Part shown: positions 10,025-17,926 of the stretch, piece by piece | Numbering within the stretch: the stretch's first letter is position 1 | Layout of the letters: each line of letters begins with the position of its first letter | From: Desulforadius tongensis | GTDB lineage: Bacteria > Bacillota > Desulfotomaculia > Desulfotomaculales > Desulfohalotomaculaceae | Reading direction: 5' to 3' | NCBI RefSeq assembly: GCF_016907915.1 | Contig: NZ_JAFBCW010000016.1 | Span: 1 to 60,616, forward strand | DNA length: 60,616 nt | The notes under the pieces: model-generated | The model's database searches: none | What the model saw: the letters and a program-made list of their open reading frames with translations, nothing else | Told to the model about the DNA's origin: nothing | Program-made: the position numbers and the translations under genes

Positions 10025-10042
10025 TTTTTTTATTTTCAAAAA

Positions 10043-10314
10043 TGGTCGTGCTAGACGGGGAGGTAGCGGTGCCCTGTACCCGCAATCCGCTGTAGCGGGG
10101 TCGATTACCTACTCTCGGGTATGGCTTGTGAAGTCTGCCTGGTGTAAGGGGCGTTGATGATCGGGTCTTGCGCGACGCAAGCTTCCGAACCGTGTCAGGT
10201 CCTGGCGGAAGCAGCACTAAGGAATGTCTTGCGGGTGCCGCAAGGGTGCCTGGTCTGAGTTACCTGCACCGGTTACGTTCGGAAGCCGTAATCCAAAAGT
10301 AGGGTGCACGACCA
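10043..10314 (+). ncRNA. ffs: Large signal recognition particle RNA (scRNA type)
   Basis: A ~272-nt RNA gene with the closing pair TGGTCGTGC/GCACGACCA at its ends, a 5' Alu-like region (GGTAGCGGTGCCCTGTACC, close to the 4.5S/scRNA 5' motif) and an S-domain hairpin around GTGTCAGGTCCTGGCGGAAGC with GGAAGCAGCACTAAGG, the Ffh-binding internal loops. Size and Alu domain match the large B. subtilis-type form. Its place directly before dnaX is the same as in B. subtilis. Confidence 0.93.
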
Positions 10315-10325
10315 GTAATTTTTTC

Positions 10326-10362
10326 AAGGGATGATTCTTTCAGCAGAATCATCCCTATTTTA
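10326..10362 (+). terminator. Terminator of SRP RNA
   Basis: The perfect 12-bp stem AGGGATGATTCT/AGAATCATCCCT is followed by ATTTT. Confidence 0.85.
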
Positions 10363-10445
10363 ATATTTTCTATTCGTTAATGATAACAGGAAAAATGTAT
10401 TAAATAGCGAAATTTATAATAGACTAAATCTGGAGGGGTATAATT

Positions 10446-12086
10446 ATGGGCTATCGTGCCCTGTACCGGGAATATCGCCCACAGAAATTTGCCGATATTG
10501 TCGGCCAGCAGCATATTACCCGCACCCTGCAAAATGCAATTTCCAGCGGCCGGGTAAGTCATGCCTATCTTTTTTGTGGGCCCAGGGGTACCGGTAAAAC
10601 CAGCACCGCGAAGGTGCTGGCCAAAACGTTAAACTGCTTGAACAGCCAAGCCGGGGAACCCTGTAACCAATGTCAAAACTGCATATCTACCATTGAGGGT
10701 ACTGCTGTGGATGTGATTGAAATAGATGCCGCTTCAAACCGCGGTATTGAAGATATACGAGACCTGCGGGAAAAGGTAAAATATTCACCGGCCAATGGTC
10801 GATACCGCATATATATAATTGACGAAGTGCACATGCTCACTGCCGAGGCATTTAATGCGCTGCTAAAAACCCTGGAAGAACCCCCGTCTCACGTGGTTTT
10901 TGTGCTGGCCACCACAGAACCCCATAAAGTACCGGTAACTGTGCTGTCCCGCTGCCAGCGGTTTGATTTTCGCCGCATTGATGTTAAAGATATGCTGCCC
11001 CGGCTAAGACAGGTGGCGGAAAGTGCCGGCCTGCAGGTGGAGGAACAGGCTCTGGTATTGATTGCCAGGGCAGCGGAAGGCGGGCTGAGGGATGCTTTAA
11101 GCATTTTGGACCAGGGTTCGGTTTTTGGTGATGGTATCGTTACAGTGGATGACGTGCACAACCTTTTGGGTACGGTGCGGGAAGACATATTAAGCACTAT
11201 GGCCGGTTACCTGGCTGAAGCAAATGCATCCGGTGCGTTATCCCTGGTAAATGATCTTTTCCAGCAGGGTAAAGATCTGCGTTTGTTTATTAAAGAACTA
11301 AATACTTATTTAAGATCCTTAATGCTGTATTTAGTTTCCCAGCAGGTGCCTGAAGATTTTATAGAAAATGAAAAAATTAAAACCGATGCCCGGAAATTTA
11401 CGCCCCTTTTTGTTTCTAAATGCTTGGAAATATTAACCCGTTTAGAATATGATATGAAGTGGAGCTCTCAACCCAGGGTGCTGCTGGAACTGGCGCTGGT
11501 TAAAATTACCACCGGTGAGAGCGATGATATAAATACCAGGGTAGATAAAATTGAAAAGTATTTAAAAAATATAAATACCGGTAAACAGCTGGCCGGGCCG
11601 CACCCGGAAATACCTGCTGAAAATAGTTGGCCGCAAGAAGTCAGCAGTTCAAGTAAGGAAATAAAAAATACCGTTGATATAAAACAACAAAAGCAGCCGG
11701 AAGAAAATAATGTACCGCAGCAGAATGATAGAAATAAACATATTAAACAATCCTGGCCCAGTATTTTGGAAAGGGTTAAAAAACTGAAGCCTGCTGCATA
11801 CGGGATATTCCGGGAAGCCGAAGTGGTTGATGTTAAAGAACAGCAGCTGACCATTGGATTTAAACCCCAGCATGCTAGTTTTCATAAAGTTAGGGCTGAG
11901 CGGGAGGAAAACCGAAAAGTATTTCAGCAGGCGTTAAACGATGTGCTTGGCGGCAGCTGGTCTGTTAAAATAGTTACGCTGGACCAGGTGGGATACCAGG
12001 GGGAAAAAAAAACCGCTGAAACGGAATCACCGTTATTGAAAAAGGCAATAGAATTTTTCGGTGAAGATAAAGTTGTGCTTAAATAA
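10446..12086 (+). CDS. dnaX: DNA polymerase III gamma/tau subunit
   Basis: DnaX is the clamp-loader ATPase of the replisome. The 546-residue protein has a Walker A GPRGTGKTS at about 45-53, zinc-binding cysteines in CNQCQNC, Walker B DEVHML, and the SRC sensor in VLSRCQRF. A hydrophilic, low-complexity linker (about 385-440) precedes a C-terminal tau-like domain. The start ATG 10446 follows CTGGAGGGG. The dnaX-ybaB-recR order is conserved widely. Confidence 0.96.
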   Translation: MGYRALYREYRPQKFADIVGQQHITRTLQNAISSGRVSHAYLFCGPRGTGKTSTAKVLAKTLNCLNSQAGEPCNQCQNCISTIEGTAVDVIEIDAASNRGIEDIRDLREKVKYSPANGRYRIYIIDEVHMLTAEAFNALLKTLEEPPSHVVFVLATTEPHKVPVTVLSRCQRFDFRRIDVKDMLPRLRQVAESAGLQVEEQALVLIARAAEGGLRDALSILDQGSVFGDGIVTVDDVHNLLGTVREDILSTMAGYLAEANASGALSLVNDLFQQGKDLRLFIKELNTYLRSLMLYLVSQQVPEDFIENEKIKTDARKFTPLFVSKCLEILTRLEYDMKWSSQPRVLLELALVKITTGESDDINTRVDKIEKYLKNINTGKQLAGPHPEIPAENSWPQEVSSSSKEIKNTVDIKQQKQPEENNVPQQNDRNKHIKQSWPSILERVKKLKPAAYGIFREAEVVDVKEQQLTIGFKPQHASFHKVRAEREENRKVFQQALNDVLGGSWSVKIVTLDQVGYQGEKKTAETESPLLKKAIEFFGEDKVVLK

Positions 12087-12131
12087 GTGAGAATTATAAA
12101 ATAACTATTATATATAAGGAGGACTCTTATT

Positions 12132-12452
12132 ATGCTTGGTGGCGGTAATATGAATAAAATGATGAAACAGGTGCAGAAAATGCAGCGGGATATGGCCAAA
12201 ATGCAGGAAGAATTGGCCGAAAAAACTGTTGAAGCCACTGCCGGCGGTGGTGTAGTAAAGGTTGTGGCTAACGGTCGTCAGGAATTAATATCGGTGGAGA
12301 TTAAGCCGGAGGCAGTGGACCCTGATGATGTGGAAATGCTGCAGGATTTAGTGCTGGCAGCAGTAAACGAGGCCCTGCGCAAGAGTCAAGAAATGGTATC
12401 TGATGAAATGAGTAAAATTACCGGCGGTATTAAAATTCCGGGGCTGTTTTAA
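12132..12452 (+). CDS. YbaB/EbfC family nucleoid-associated protein
   Basis: This 106-residue DNA-binding protein begins with a Met/Lys/Gln-rich helix and has the family signature [20 protein letters not shown] in the beta sheet. YbaB dimers bind DNA non-specifically. AAGGAGGA lies 8 bases ahead of ATG 12132. A paralogue of similar length is encoded at 38593-38904. Confidence 0.94.
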   Translation: MLGGGNMNKMMKQVQKMQRDMAKMQEELAEKTVEATAGGGVVKVVANGRQELISVEIKPEAVDPDDVEMLQDLVLAAVNEALRKSQEMVSDEMSKITGGIKIPGLF

Positions 12453-12456
12453 ACAC

Positions 12457-12490
12457 CGGGGTGTGGTTAAAAAACCATACCCTTTTTTGT
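12457..12490 (+). terminator. Terminator between ybaB and recR
   Basis: GGGTGTGGTT and AACCATACCC pair around a short A-rich loop, followed by TTTTTT. recR therefore probably has its own promoter in 12490-12590. Confidence 0.75.
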
Positions 12491-12592
12491 ATTACTACCT
12501 TATTGACTTGTAAAGTAAATTGTTCTACACTTTTGGTTAAGTGTTAACAAACAGTTTAAAAAATATTTAATTTGGTTAATGAGGGTTAAACT

Positions 12593-13195
12593 ATGAGAAA
12601 ATTTGCTGAACCGGTAACTCGCTTAATAGAAGAATTTGCCAAACTGCCCGGCATTGGGCCTAAATCAGCCCAACGCCTGGCCTTTTACATATTAAATGCT
12701 CCCCCCCAGGTTGCCCACCAGCTGGCTGAAGCTTTAGTGGAAGTACGGGATGCCGTTAAATACTGCAGCAGCTGCGGCAACCTTACAGATGTTGATCCCT
12801 GCGGTATCTGCAGTGATTCCAGCCGCAACCGGTCTATAATATGTGTGGTGGAGCATTCCAGAGATGTTATGGCCATTGAAAAAACCCAAAGTTTTAACGG
12901 ATTGTACCATGTGTTAAACGGGGTATTGGCACCGATGGAAGGCATTGGGGTGGAAGACTTAAACATCAAAAGTTTACTGAAGCGCCTGGAAGATCAGCAG
13001 GTGAAAGAAGTTATTATTGCCACCAATCCCACCGTTGAAGGTGACACCACCGCCATGTACCTGGCCCGGTTGATAAAGCCGCTGGGTATAAAAACCAGCC
13101 GCCTGGCCCACGGCTTACCGGTGGGGGCAGATTTAGAATATACCGACGAGTACACGTTAACCAAGGCCCTGCAGGGAAGAAGGGAAATGGAATAA
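12593..13195 (+). CDS. recR: Recombination protein RecR
   Basis: RecR works with RecO and RecF in loading RecA at gaps. The 200-residue protein has the helix-hairpin-helix LPGIGPKSAQRLAF, a four-cysteine zinc finger (CSSC...CGIC, about 57-72), a Toprim domain starting at ICVVEHSRD, and the C-terminal RLAHGLPVGADLEY motif. Confidence 0.97.
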   Translation: MRKFAEPVTRLIEEFAKLPGIGPKSAQRLAFYILNAPPQVAHQLAEALVEVRDAVKYCSSCGNLTDVDPCGICSDSSRNRSIICVVEHSRDVMAIEKTQSFNGLYHVLNGVLAPMEGIGVEDLNIKSLLKRLEDQQVKEVIIATNPTVEGDTTAMYLARLIKPLGIKTSRLAHGLPVGADLEYTDEYTLTKALQGRREME

Positions 13196-13263
13196 GTAAA
13201 ACGGGCATAATTAACCCCTGCAGACCATATAAATAACCAAAAGCAATGTGGGGGTATATGGTA

Positions 13264-13527
13264 ATGGAGTGGACGACCATTTTACTGGGGCTGGTTGGCC
13301 TGTGCGGTTTGTATTTAATTGGTATTTTTATTGTCAAACCGTTAAAGTTTATTTTTAAACTGGTAATGTACCTGGTAATAGGTGCCTTGTTGTTAATTTT
13401 TTTTAATTTAATTAGTTCCCACTTTGGAATTCACATACCGTTAAATCCCTTCACCCTAATTACAGCCGGTGTGCTTCAAGTGCCGGGAGTAATACTGCTG
13501 CTGTTAATGGAATATATGCTGTTTTAA
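13264..13527 (+). CDS. bofA: BofA family pro-sigma-K processing inhibitor-like protein
   Basis: An 87-residue protein with two long hydrophobic segments and the BofA-family C-terminal pattern NPFTLITAGVLQVPGVILLL. BofA restrains the SpoIVFB protease so that pro-sigma-K is processed only after engulfment. Three in-frame ATGs (13246, 13258, 13264) exist; GGGGG at 13250-13254 is best spaced for 13264. Its place after recR matches B. subtilis (recR-yaaL-bofA, with yaaL missing here). Confidence 0.85.
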   Translation: MEWTTILLGLVGLCGLYLIGIFIVKPLKFIFKLVMYLVIGALLLIFFNLISSHFGIHIPLNPFTLITAGVLQVPGVILLLLMEYMLF

Positions 13528-13554
13528 TGGTATTTTTTAGGGGTTAGAATGTTC

Positions 13555-13584
13555 TTGACGGAAGTATTTTACTGGGGTTATACT
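13555..13584 (+). promoter_or_regulatory. Promoter ahead of the P-loop ATPase/2-oxoacid oxidoreductase genes
   Basis: TTGACG (13555-13560), 18 bases, TATACT (13579-13584). An imperfect hairpin at about 13630-13665 (GGGAACGGGGCA / TGTCCCGGTTGTTC) lies in the ~160-nt leader and may act as an attenuator. Confidence 0.65.
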
Positions 13585-13743
13585 GTAAACATAGGAAAAT
13601 GTTATTAGTATTGTGGCAGTGAAAGTAACGGGAACGGGGCAGATTATTTGTCCCGGTTGTTCTTTATTAGAGGCAATTTATAAATATTCTTAATTGGATA
13701 AACTATACTAAATTTGCTGATAATTAGCAAGAGGGGGTGAGGC

Positions 13744-14412
13744 ATTATACCCAACCGTATTGTAGAGGCATATATCGGTGAGTATGCAAGCGGTAAGAGT
13801 GAAGTTGCTGTTAACAGGGCTTTGGATTTAGCAAGGCAGAATCGTAAAGTTAACCTGGTGGATTTAGATATTGTTGAACCGTGTTATACCTTAAGACCTA
13901 TTAAAAAGCAGCTGGCGGAGCAAAATATTAACGTAATTGCCTGGGAAACAAAAGAAACCGTTGGACTGGGTGAAGCGGGCAATATAATTAAGCCGGCAGC
14001 CAGGTGGGCCCTGCTTAACGAGGGTGATGTCATTTTAGACATTGGTTATGGCGTAGAAGGTTCTAAAACACTTAACCTGCTTGAAGGTGTAGATAAAGAG
14101 CCAAACTTAAGAATATATGCAGTAGTTAATATATCCCGTCCGATGACATCAACCGTGGATGAAATAGTGGAGTATTTAAAACAGTTGGGGAATATTCATG
14201 GAATTATCAACAACACCCATTTAGGAGATGAAACCACACCTGAGATTGTGCAGAACGGTGCAAAGGTTGTCGCTGAAGCGGCAGAGGTGCTGCAGGTTCC
14301 GGTAATAGCGACCACTGCAGAAAGAAGTGTGGCTGAAGCAATAGGAAAGCAGGATTGTATGGGCAATATGGTCAGACCTTTAGACCGCTTTATGCCCTGT
14401 ACATTATGGTAA
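13744..14412 (+). CDS. P-loop ATPase of unknown function, apparent ATT start
   Basis: The protein of about 222 residues carries a Walker A-like P-loop, GEYASGKSE (residues 12-20), at its very N terminus, then VNLVDLDIVEPCYTLRP, a pattern of MinD/CobB-type nucleotide-binding proteins. A hydrophobic VILDIGYGVEGS segment could be the Walker B region. No ATG, GTG or TTG exists between the in-frame stop at 13738 and TTG 13822, and starting at 13822 would delete the P-loop. ATT 13744 lies 6 bases after GGGGG of GAGGGGGTGA, an ideal position; ATA 13747 is the other option. It is followed after 59 bases by the 2-oxoacid oxidoreductase genes and may serve their maturation, which is speculation. Confidence 0.8.
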   Translation: MIPNRIVEAYIGEYASGKSEVAVNRALDLARQNRKVNLVDLDIVEPCYTLRPIKKQLAEQNINVIAWETKETVGLGEAGNIIKPAARWALLNEGDVILDIGYGVEGSKTLNLLEGVDKEPNLRIYAVVNISRPMTSTVDEIVEYLKQLGNIHGIINNTHLGDETTPEIVQNGAKVVAEAAEVLQVPVIATTAERSVAEAIGKQDCMGNMVRPLDRFMPCTLW

Positions 14413-14471
14413 ATAAACTTTCCCCTTTGGATATAAGGGAGTTACATATTACAGGAGGTGCAGTTTATTTT

Positions 14472-15557
14472 ATGTCAGAAAAACTTATCACCGAAGAAAA
14501 GCGCGTCTTTATGACGGGCAACGAGGTGGTGGCATGGGCAGCGGTGGCTGCTGGTGCAGAAATTATGTATGGGTATCCCATCACCCCGCAAAACGAAATT
14601 ATGCACTATTGGACAAGGTTAGCGCCCAAGTATAACCGCAAGTTCCTGCAGACCGAAGATGAGCTGTCTGCCGGATTTACTACCGTTGGCGGTGTTATGG
14701 CTGGCCGCAAGGCATTTACCGCCACTGCCGGCCCGGGCAACACCCTGATGCAGGAACCGATGTCAATGGCGGAAGCCATGCGTTTACCCACCGTAACCAT
14801 TGTTCAGCAGCGTGGCGGCCCGTCCACAGCTACTGTTATTTACTCCCAGCAGGAAGTAACAATGACTACCTTTGGTGGTAACGGTGAAGGTTTAAGAATA
14901 GTATATTCAACGGCCAATCACCAGGAGCTGTTTGATTATACCATCAAAGCCTTTAATGTGGCCTGGAAGTACCGCTTCCCCACCTTTGTACTGGGTGACG
15001 GCTACCAGGCTAAAATGCGCGAGTCGTTGACTGTTTACGATCCGGAGCAGAAGGGCATTGAGTTTGTTCCGGCAGAACCTTATGTGGGTAAACCCGGAAC
15101 CCCCGGCGTTGATCGTGAACCGGGTCACTACCGCAATACTTATAACGTTGAAGAAGAACTGTATGAAGTTCTGCAGGGTTACTTTAAAGATTACGCCAAA
15201 ATGGCGGAAGAAGTAGCTGAATACCAGGCTTTTGATACCGAAGACGCTGATGTGGTAGTTCTTTCCCATGGTGTTGTTTCCCGCGGTGCAAAGGAAGCGG
15301 TGGAGCAGCTGCGTAAGGAAGGTAAAAAAGTTGGCTACTTCCGTCCCATTACCCTGCGCCCGCTGCCGGAAAAAGAACTGAAAGAGCTGGCAGGCAAGGC
15401 TAAAAAATTCTTAATAGTTGAATCTGCTCAAGGCCAGTTTGCCAAACTGATTAAAGATGTTATTTACGGTGCAAGCGTTGAGATTGTACCTTTCTTCAAG
15501 CCTGGTGTGGGTATAACAACTGATGAAATTGTTGGTAAAGTAAACGAAATTTTATAA
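14472..15557 (+). CDS. 2-oxoacid:ferredoxin oxidoreductase, alpha subunit
   Basis: This is the pyrimidine-domain subunit (361 residues) of a four-subunit 2-oxoacid:ferredoxin oxidoreductase, which decarboxylates a 2-oxoacid to its acyl-CoA and reduces ferredoxin. Hallmarks are GYPITPQNEIM, the LQTEDELSAG glutamate segment and the ATAGPGNTLMQEP loop. The substrate (2-oxoglutarate, branched-chain 2-oxoacid or pyruvate) cannot be fixed from sequence by eye; the KorA/VorB type is nearest. ATG 14472 follows AGGAGGTG. Gene order alpha-beta-gamma-ferredoxin with 16-, 1- and 16-base type gaps marks one operon. Confidence 0.93.
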   Translation: MSEKLITEEKRVFMTGNEVVAWAAVAAGAEIMYGYPITPQNEIMHYWTRLAPKYNRKFLQTEDELSAGFTTVGGVMAGRKAFTATAGPGNTLMQEPMSMAEAMRLPTVTIVQQRGGPSTATVIYSQQEVTMTTFGGNGEGLRIVYSTANHQELFDYTIKAFNVAWKYRFPTFVLGDGYQAKMRESLTVYDPEQKGIEFVPAEPYVGKPGTPGVDREPGHYRNTYNVEEELYEVLQGYFKDYAKMAEEVAEYQAFDTEDADVVVLSHGVVSRGAKEAVEQLRKEGKKVGYFRPITLRPLPEKELKELAGKAKKFLIVESAQGQFAKLIKDVIYGASVEIVPFFKPGVGITTDEIVGKVNEIL

Positions 15558-15606
15558 TAGCAATTAATATTTTTTGTTCTTTAATTTGAAAGGAGGCCCA
15601 TTGTTT

Positions 15607-16365
15607 ATGACTGTACAACCAGCCATGCCAAAATGCTGGCGGCCGGAAACCAAACCGCATAAATTTTGCCCCGGCTGTGGTCACGGCTTAGTGTTAAAAG
15701 CACTGGGTGAGGCCATTGATGAATTAGGAATTCAAGATAGAGTAGTTTTCGGTTGTGATATCGGTTGTTCTCTTTTAGCTTGGGATTTCTTTAATGTGGA
15801 CAGCATTCAAACTCACCACGGTCGTACCACCCCGGTTATGACCGGTGTTAAAAGAGCTAATCCGGATTTAATTTGTATTGCTTACATGGGTGACGGCGGC
15901 GGTTATGCTATCGGATCTCAACACCTGGTTAACGCTGCAGCCCGTAATGAAAAGATTACCGTGATACTGGCATTAAATACAGTATACGCAATGACCGGTG
16001 GTCAGATGGCACCTACCACCATGCCCGATCAGAAGGCAGAGACTGCACCTTACGGTCGTAATGTTGAGGAAACCGGTTACCCCACCCAGGGTCCGGAAAT
16101 GGTTGCTGCCATTACCCGGGAGGGTGCTTATGTGGCCCGTGGTACCACTGCTAACTTAAAGCAGCTGAAGAGCTATATTAAGAAAGCGCTGCAAAACCAA
16201 ATGGAAGGCAGAGGATTCTCCTTTGTAGAAGCGCTGTCTGCTTGTCCCACCAACTGGCGCACCAATGCAGAGAAAACTTGGAACTTTGTACAAAAAGAGA
16301 TGCCCAAGTACTTCAAAGTGGGAGAGAAAAAGGTTCCCGGCGCCGAAGAAAAGGAGGGACAGTAA
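15607..16365 (+). CDS. 2-oxoacid:ferredoxin oxidoreductase, beta (TPP-binding) subunit
   Basis: The 252-residue beta subunit binds thiamine diphosphate: the motif runs from GDGGGYAIG to the asparagine in ILALNTVYAMTGGQ. FCPGCGHG near the N terminus and CDIGCS supply conserved cysteines. AAGGAGG (15590-15596) is best placed for ATG 15607, with TTG 15601 as alternative. Confidence 0.94.
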   Translation: MTVQPAMPKCWRPETKPHKFCPGCGHGLVLKALGEAIDELGIQDRVVFGCDIGCSLLAWDFFNVDSIQTHHGRTTPVMTGVKRANPDLICIAYMGDGGGYAIGSQHLVNAAARNEKITVILALNTVYAMTGGQMAPTTMPDQKAETAPYGRNVEETGYPTQGPEMVAAITREGAYVARGTTANLKQLKSYIKKALQNQMEGRGFSFVEALSACPTNWRTNAEKTWNFVQKEMPKYFKVGEKKVPGAEEKEGQ

Positions 16366-16366
16366 A

Positions 16367-16921
16367 ATGGCTGAAGTAACCAAAATTATGCTGGCCGGTG
16401 AAGGCGGCCAGGGTGTTCAGTCCGTTGCGCAAATTTTGGCTGAAGCCGCTGACAACGAGGGTAGAGAGGCACTGTACATTCCTAACTTCGGTGTTGAACA
16501 GCGCGGTGGTGTTTCTATCGCCTTTTTACAAATCAGTGATGAGCGTATCGGTGCACCTAAATTCGATATTGGCGATATTGTTGTAGCCTTAAGTGACAGG
16601 GCCATCTACCGTACCAAACAATATGTTGGCGAAAATACCATTTTTGTGTATGACACCAGCATTGATATTCCGAAAGAAGATTTGCCTCAAAACGCGGCTA
16701 AAATACTGGCAATTCCTGCTTTGGAAATCGCTAAAAATGAACTGCATCCCCGGGTATTTAACGTAATTATCCTCGGTGCAGTTGTAGCGGCTACCAAAGT
16801 GGTTACCGCTGAAGATGCCAAGAAGGCCATTGAAAAGAAACTGGGTTACAAGTTCGAGCAGAATCCAAAGCTGCGTGAATTGAACTATAAAGCTATTGAT
16901 AAAGGTATGGAATTAGTATAA
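16367..16921 (+). CDS. 2-oxoacid:ferredoxin oxidoreductase, gamma subunit
   Basis: The 184-residue gamma subunit (POR/KOR gamma fold, CoA-side domain) shows LAGEGGQGVQSVAQILAEA and YIPNFGVEQRGGVS, both typical of this family. ATG 16367 begins one base after the beta-subunit stop, with AAGGAGGG upstream inside the beta gene. Confidence 0.94.
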   Translation: MAEVTKIMLAGEGGQGVQSVAQILAEAADNEGREALYIPNFGVEQRGGVSIAFLQISDERIGAPKFDIGDIVVALSDRAIYRTKQYVGENTIFVYDTSIDIPKEDLPQNAAKILAIPALEIAKNELHPRVFNVIILGAVVAATKVVTAEDAKKAIEKKLGYKFEQNPKLRELNYKAIDKGMELV

Positions 16922-16937
16922 CGAGGAGGGAAAAGAA

Positions 16938-17183
16938 GTGGCCGTAGAATTTAAGCCCCGGACCCTGGAACTGGATAAGGCTCAATGGACTATTTTCCCC
17001 GGTCTCTGTAAGGGTTGCGGACTCTGTATAGAAAAGTGCCCCAAAAAGTGTATTGCCTGGTCAAAGGTACTGGGTGTTTATGGTACACCATCTGTAGAAG
17101 CTAACAACGATTGTATTGGCTGTGGCATCTGCCAGATGGTTTGTCCGGAACCTGCCATTAACGTGGTAAAGAAGAATAAATAG
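16938..17183 (+). CDS. 2x[4Fe-4S] ferredoxin subunit of the 2-oxoacid oxidoreductase
   Basis: This 81-residue delta-like subunit carries two [4Fe-4S] motifs, CKGCGLCIEKCP and CIGCGICQMVCP, separated by about 30 residues. It would pass electrons from the TPP centre to soluble ferredoxin. GTG 16938 follows GAGGAGGG. It is the last gene before a strong terminator. Confidence 0.95.
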   Translation: MAVEFKPRTLELDKAQWTIFPGLCKGCGLCIEKCPKKCIAWSKVLGVYGTPSVEANNDCIGCGICQMVCPEPAINVVKKNK

Positions 17184-17218
17184 AGAGCTTAACAGTGCAT
17201 CTGCTGTGGCTGAGTAAA

Positions 17219-17256
17219 TAAAAAATCCCTTCGGGTTTACCCGAGGGGATTTTTAA
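17219..17256 (+). terminator. Terminator of the 2-oxoacid oxidoreductase operon
   Basis: AAAATCCCTTCGGGT and ACCCGAGGGGATTTT pair across a 2-nt centre and end in a T run. Confidence 0.9.
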
Positions 17257-17348
17257 TACTATCTTACGTCGGGGTTTTTATCATCTGGCGGTGACGCGGG
17301 AGGTCATTTTTACATAGCATATAAAAAACATTTTGTGGGGTGAAAGTT

Positions 17349-17540
17349 TTGTTAAACCAGGCAGCCCGCTGCATATACTGTCAGAGTTTGGGCAGTATAA
17401 AAAACGGTGGTATCTTTATTTTGGGTAAATTCATCTGTTCAAAGTGTGAGCAAAAAATTGTTCAATTAAGCTGCGATGCCCAAGATTATACATATTATGT
17501 CAACGGTCTTAAAAAAATATGGTGCTGTTTAGGGGACTGA
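17349..17540 (+). CDS. gin: Anti-sigma-G factor Gin (CsfB) family
   Basis: A 63-residue zinc-binding protein with CIYC near the N terminus, GKFICSKCEQKI in the middle and YTYYVNGLKKIW after it, matching the Gin/CsfB layout (CxxC, GI-x-FICxxCE, Y-V-x-L-K). Gin binds sigma-G, and sigma-E, to keep them silent in the wrong compartment or stage of sporulation. GGGGTGA lies 5 bases ahead of TTG 17349; GTG 17340 is the alternative start. Its 3' end overlaps a convergent gene by 46 bases. csfB also lies ahead of the decarboxylase-tmk segment in B. subtilis. Confidence 0.88.
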   Translation: MLNQAARCIYCQSLGSIKNGGIFILGKFICSKCEQKIVQLSCDAQDYTYYVNGLKKIWCCLGD

Positions 17541-17767
17541 CCATGGGCCAGGGCCTCTTTTTTTTCTTCTAATCTTTGGCGGCGGTGAGCCAGTTCGATC
17601 TCTGATTTTATTTGTTTAAGGGTAAAAAGATCAATGCCGGTACTGCAGGCTATTTCTACGTCGGAACGTCCCTTTTTCCATGCCGCTATTAAGCCGCCCA
17701 CGTTGGTGCGGTATTTTTTAGAGAGTTTTTTTTCATCTACAAAAGATTTTTTTGATGATTTTTTCAT
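17495..17767 (-). CDS. Small helix-turn-helix-like protein, unknown
   Basis: A 90-residue, strongly basic protein. Residues about 20-55 (VGGLIAAWKKGRSDVEIAC then TGIDLFTLKQIKSEIE) look like a helix-turn-helix, followed by a charged helix. AAGGAGGG sits 6 bases before ATG 17767, with ATG 17773 directly abutting it, so 17767 is preferred. The last 46 bases overlap the 3' end of gin on the other strand. Not recognised beyond this. Confidence 0.7.
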   Translation of the reverse strand: MKKSSKKSFVDEKKLSKKYRTNVGGLIAAWKKGRSDVEIACSTGIDLFTLKQIKSEIELAHRRQRLEEKKEALAHGQSPKQHHIFLRPLT

Positions 17768-17926
17768 TTTCATCCCTCCTTGTTTGAATTTATTTTTTCA
17801 CTTTTAATAATTCATCATGAGGTATAACTGCTGGTAAAAACCCAAAATTACTTGGAAGATATTTATAATCTGTGATAAAATTAAATGTTACTATATATGA
17901 TTTAATTTTTATAAAGGTTGATTAAA

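Noticed and set aside
9912-10217. 101-codon minus-strand ORF
   Set aside because: It overlaps tRNA-Ser(GGA) and SRP RNA.
13822-14412. P-loop gene starting at TTG 13822
   Set aside because: This start removes the P-loop and has no ribosome binding site; the upstream ATT has an ideal one.
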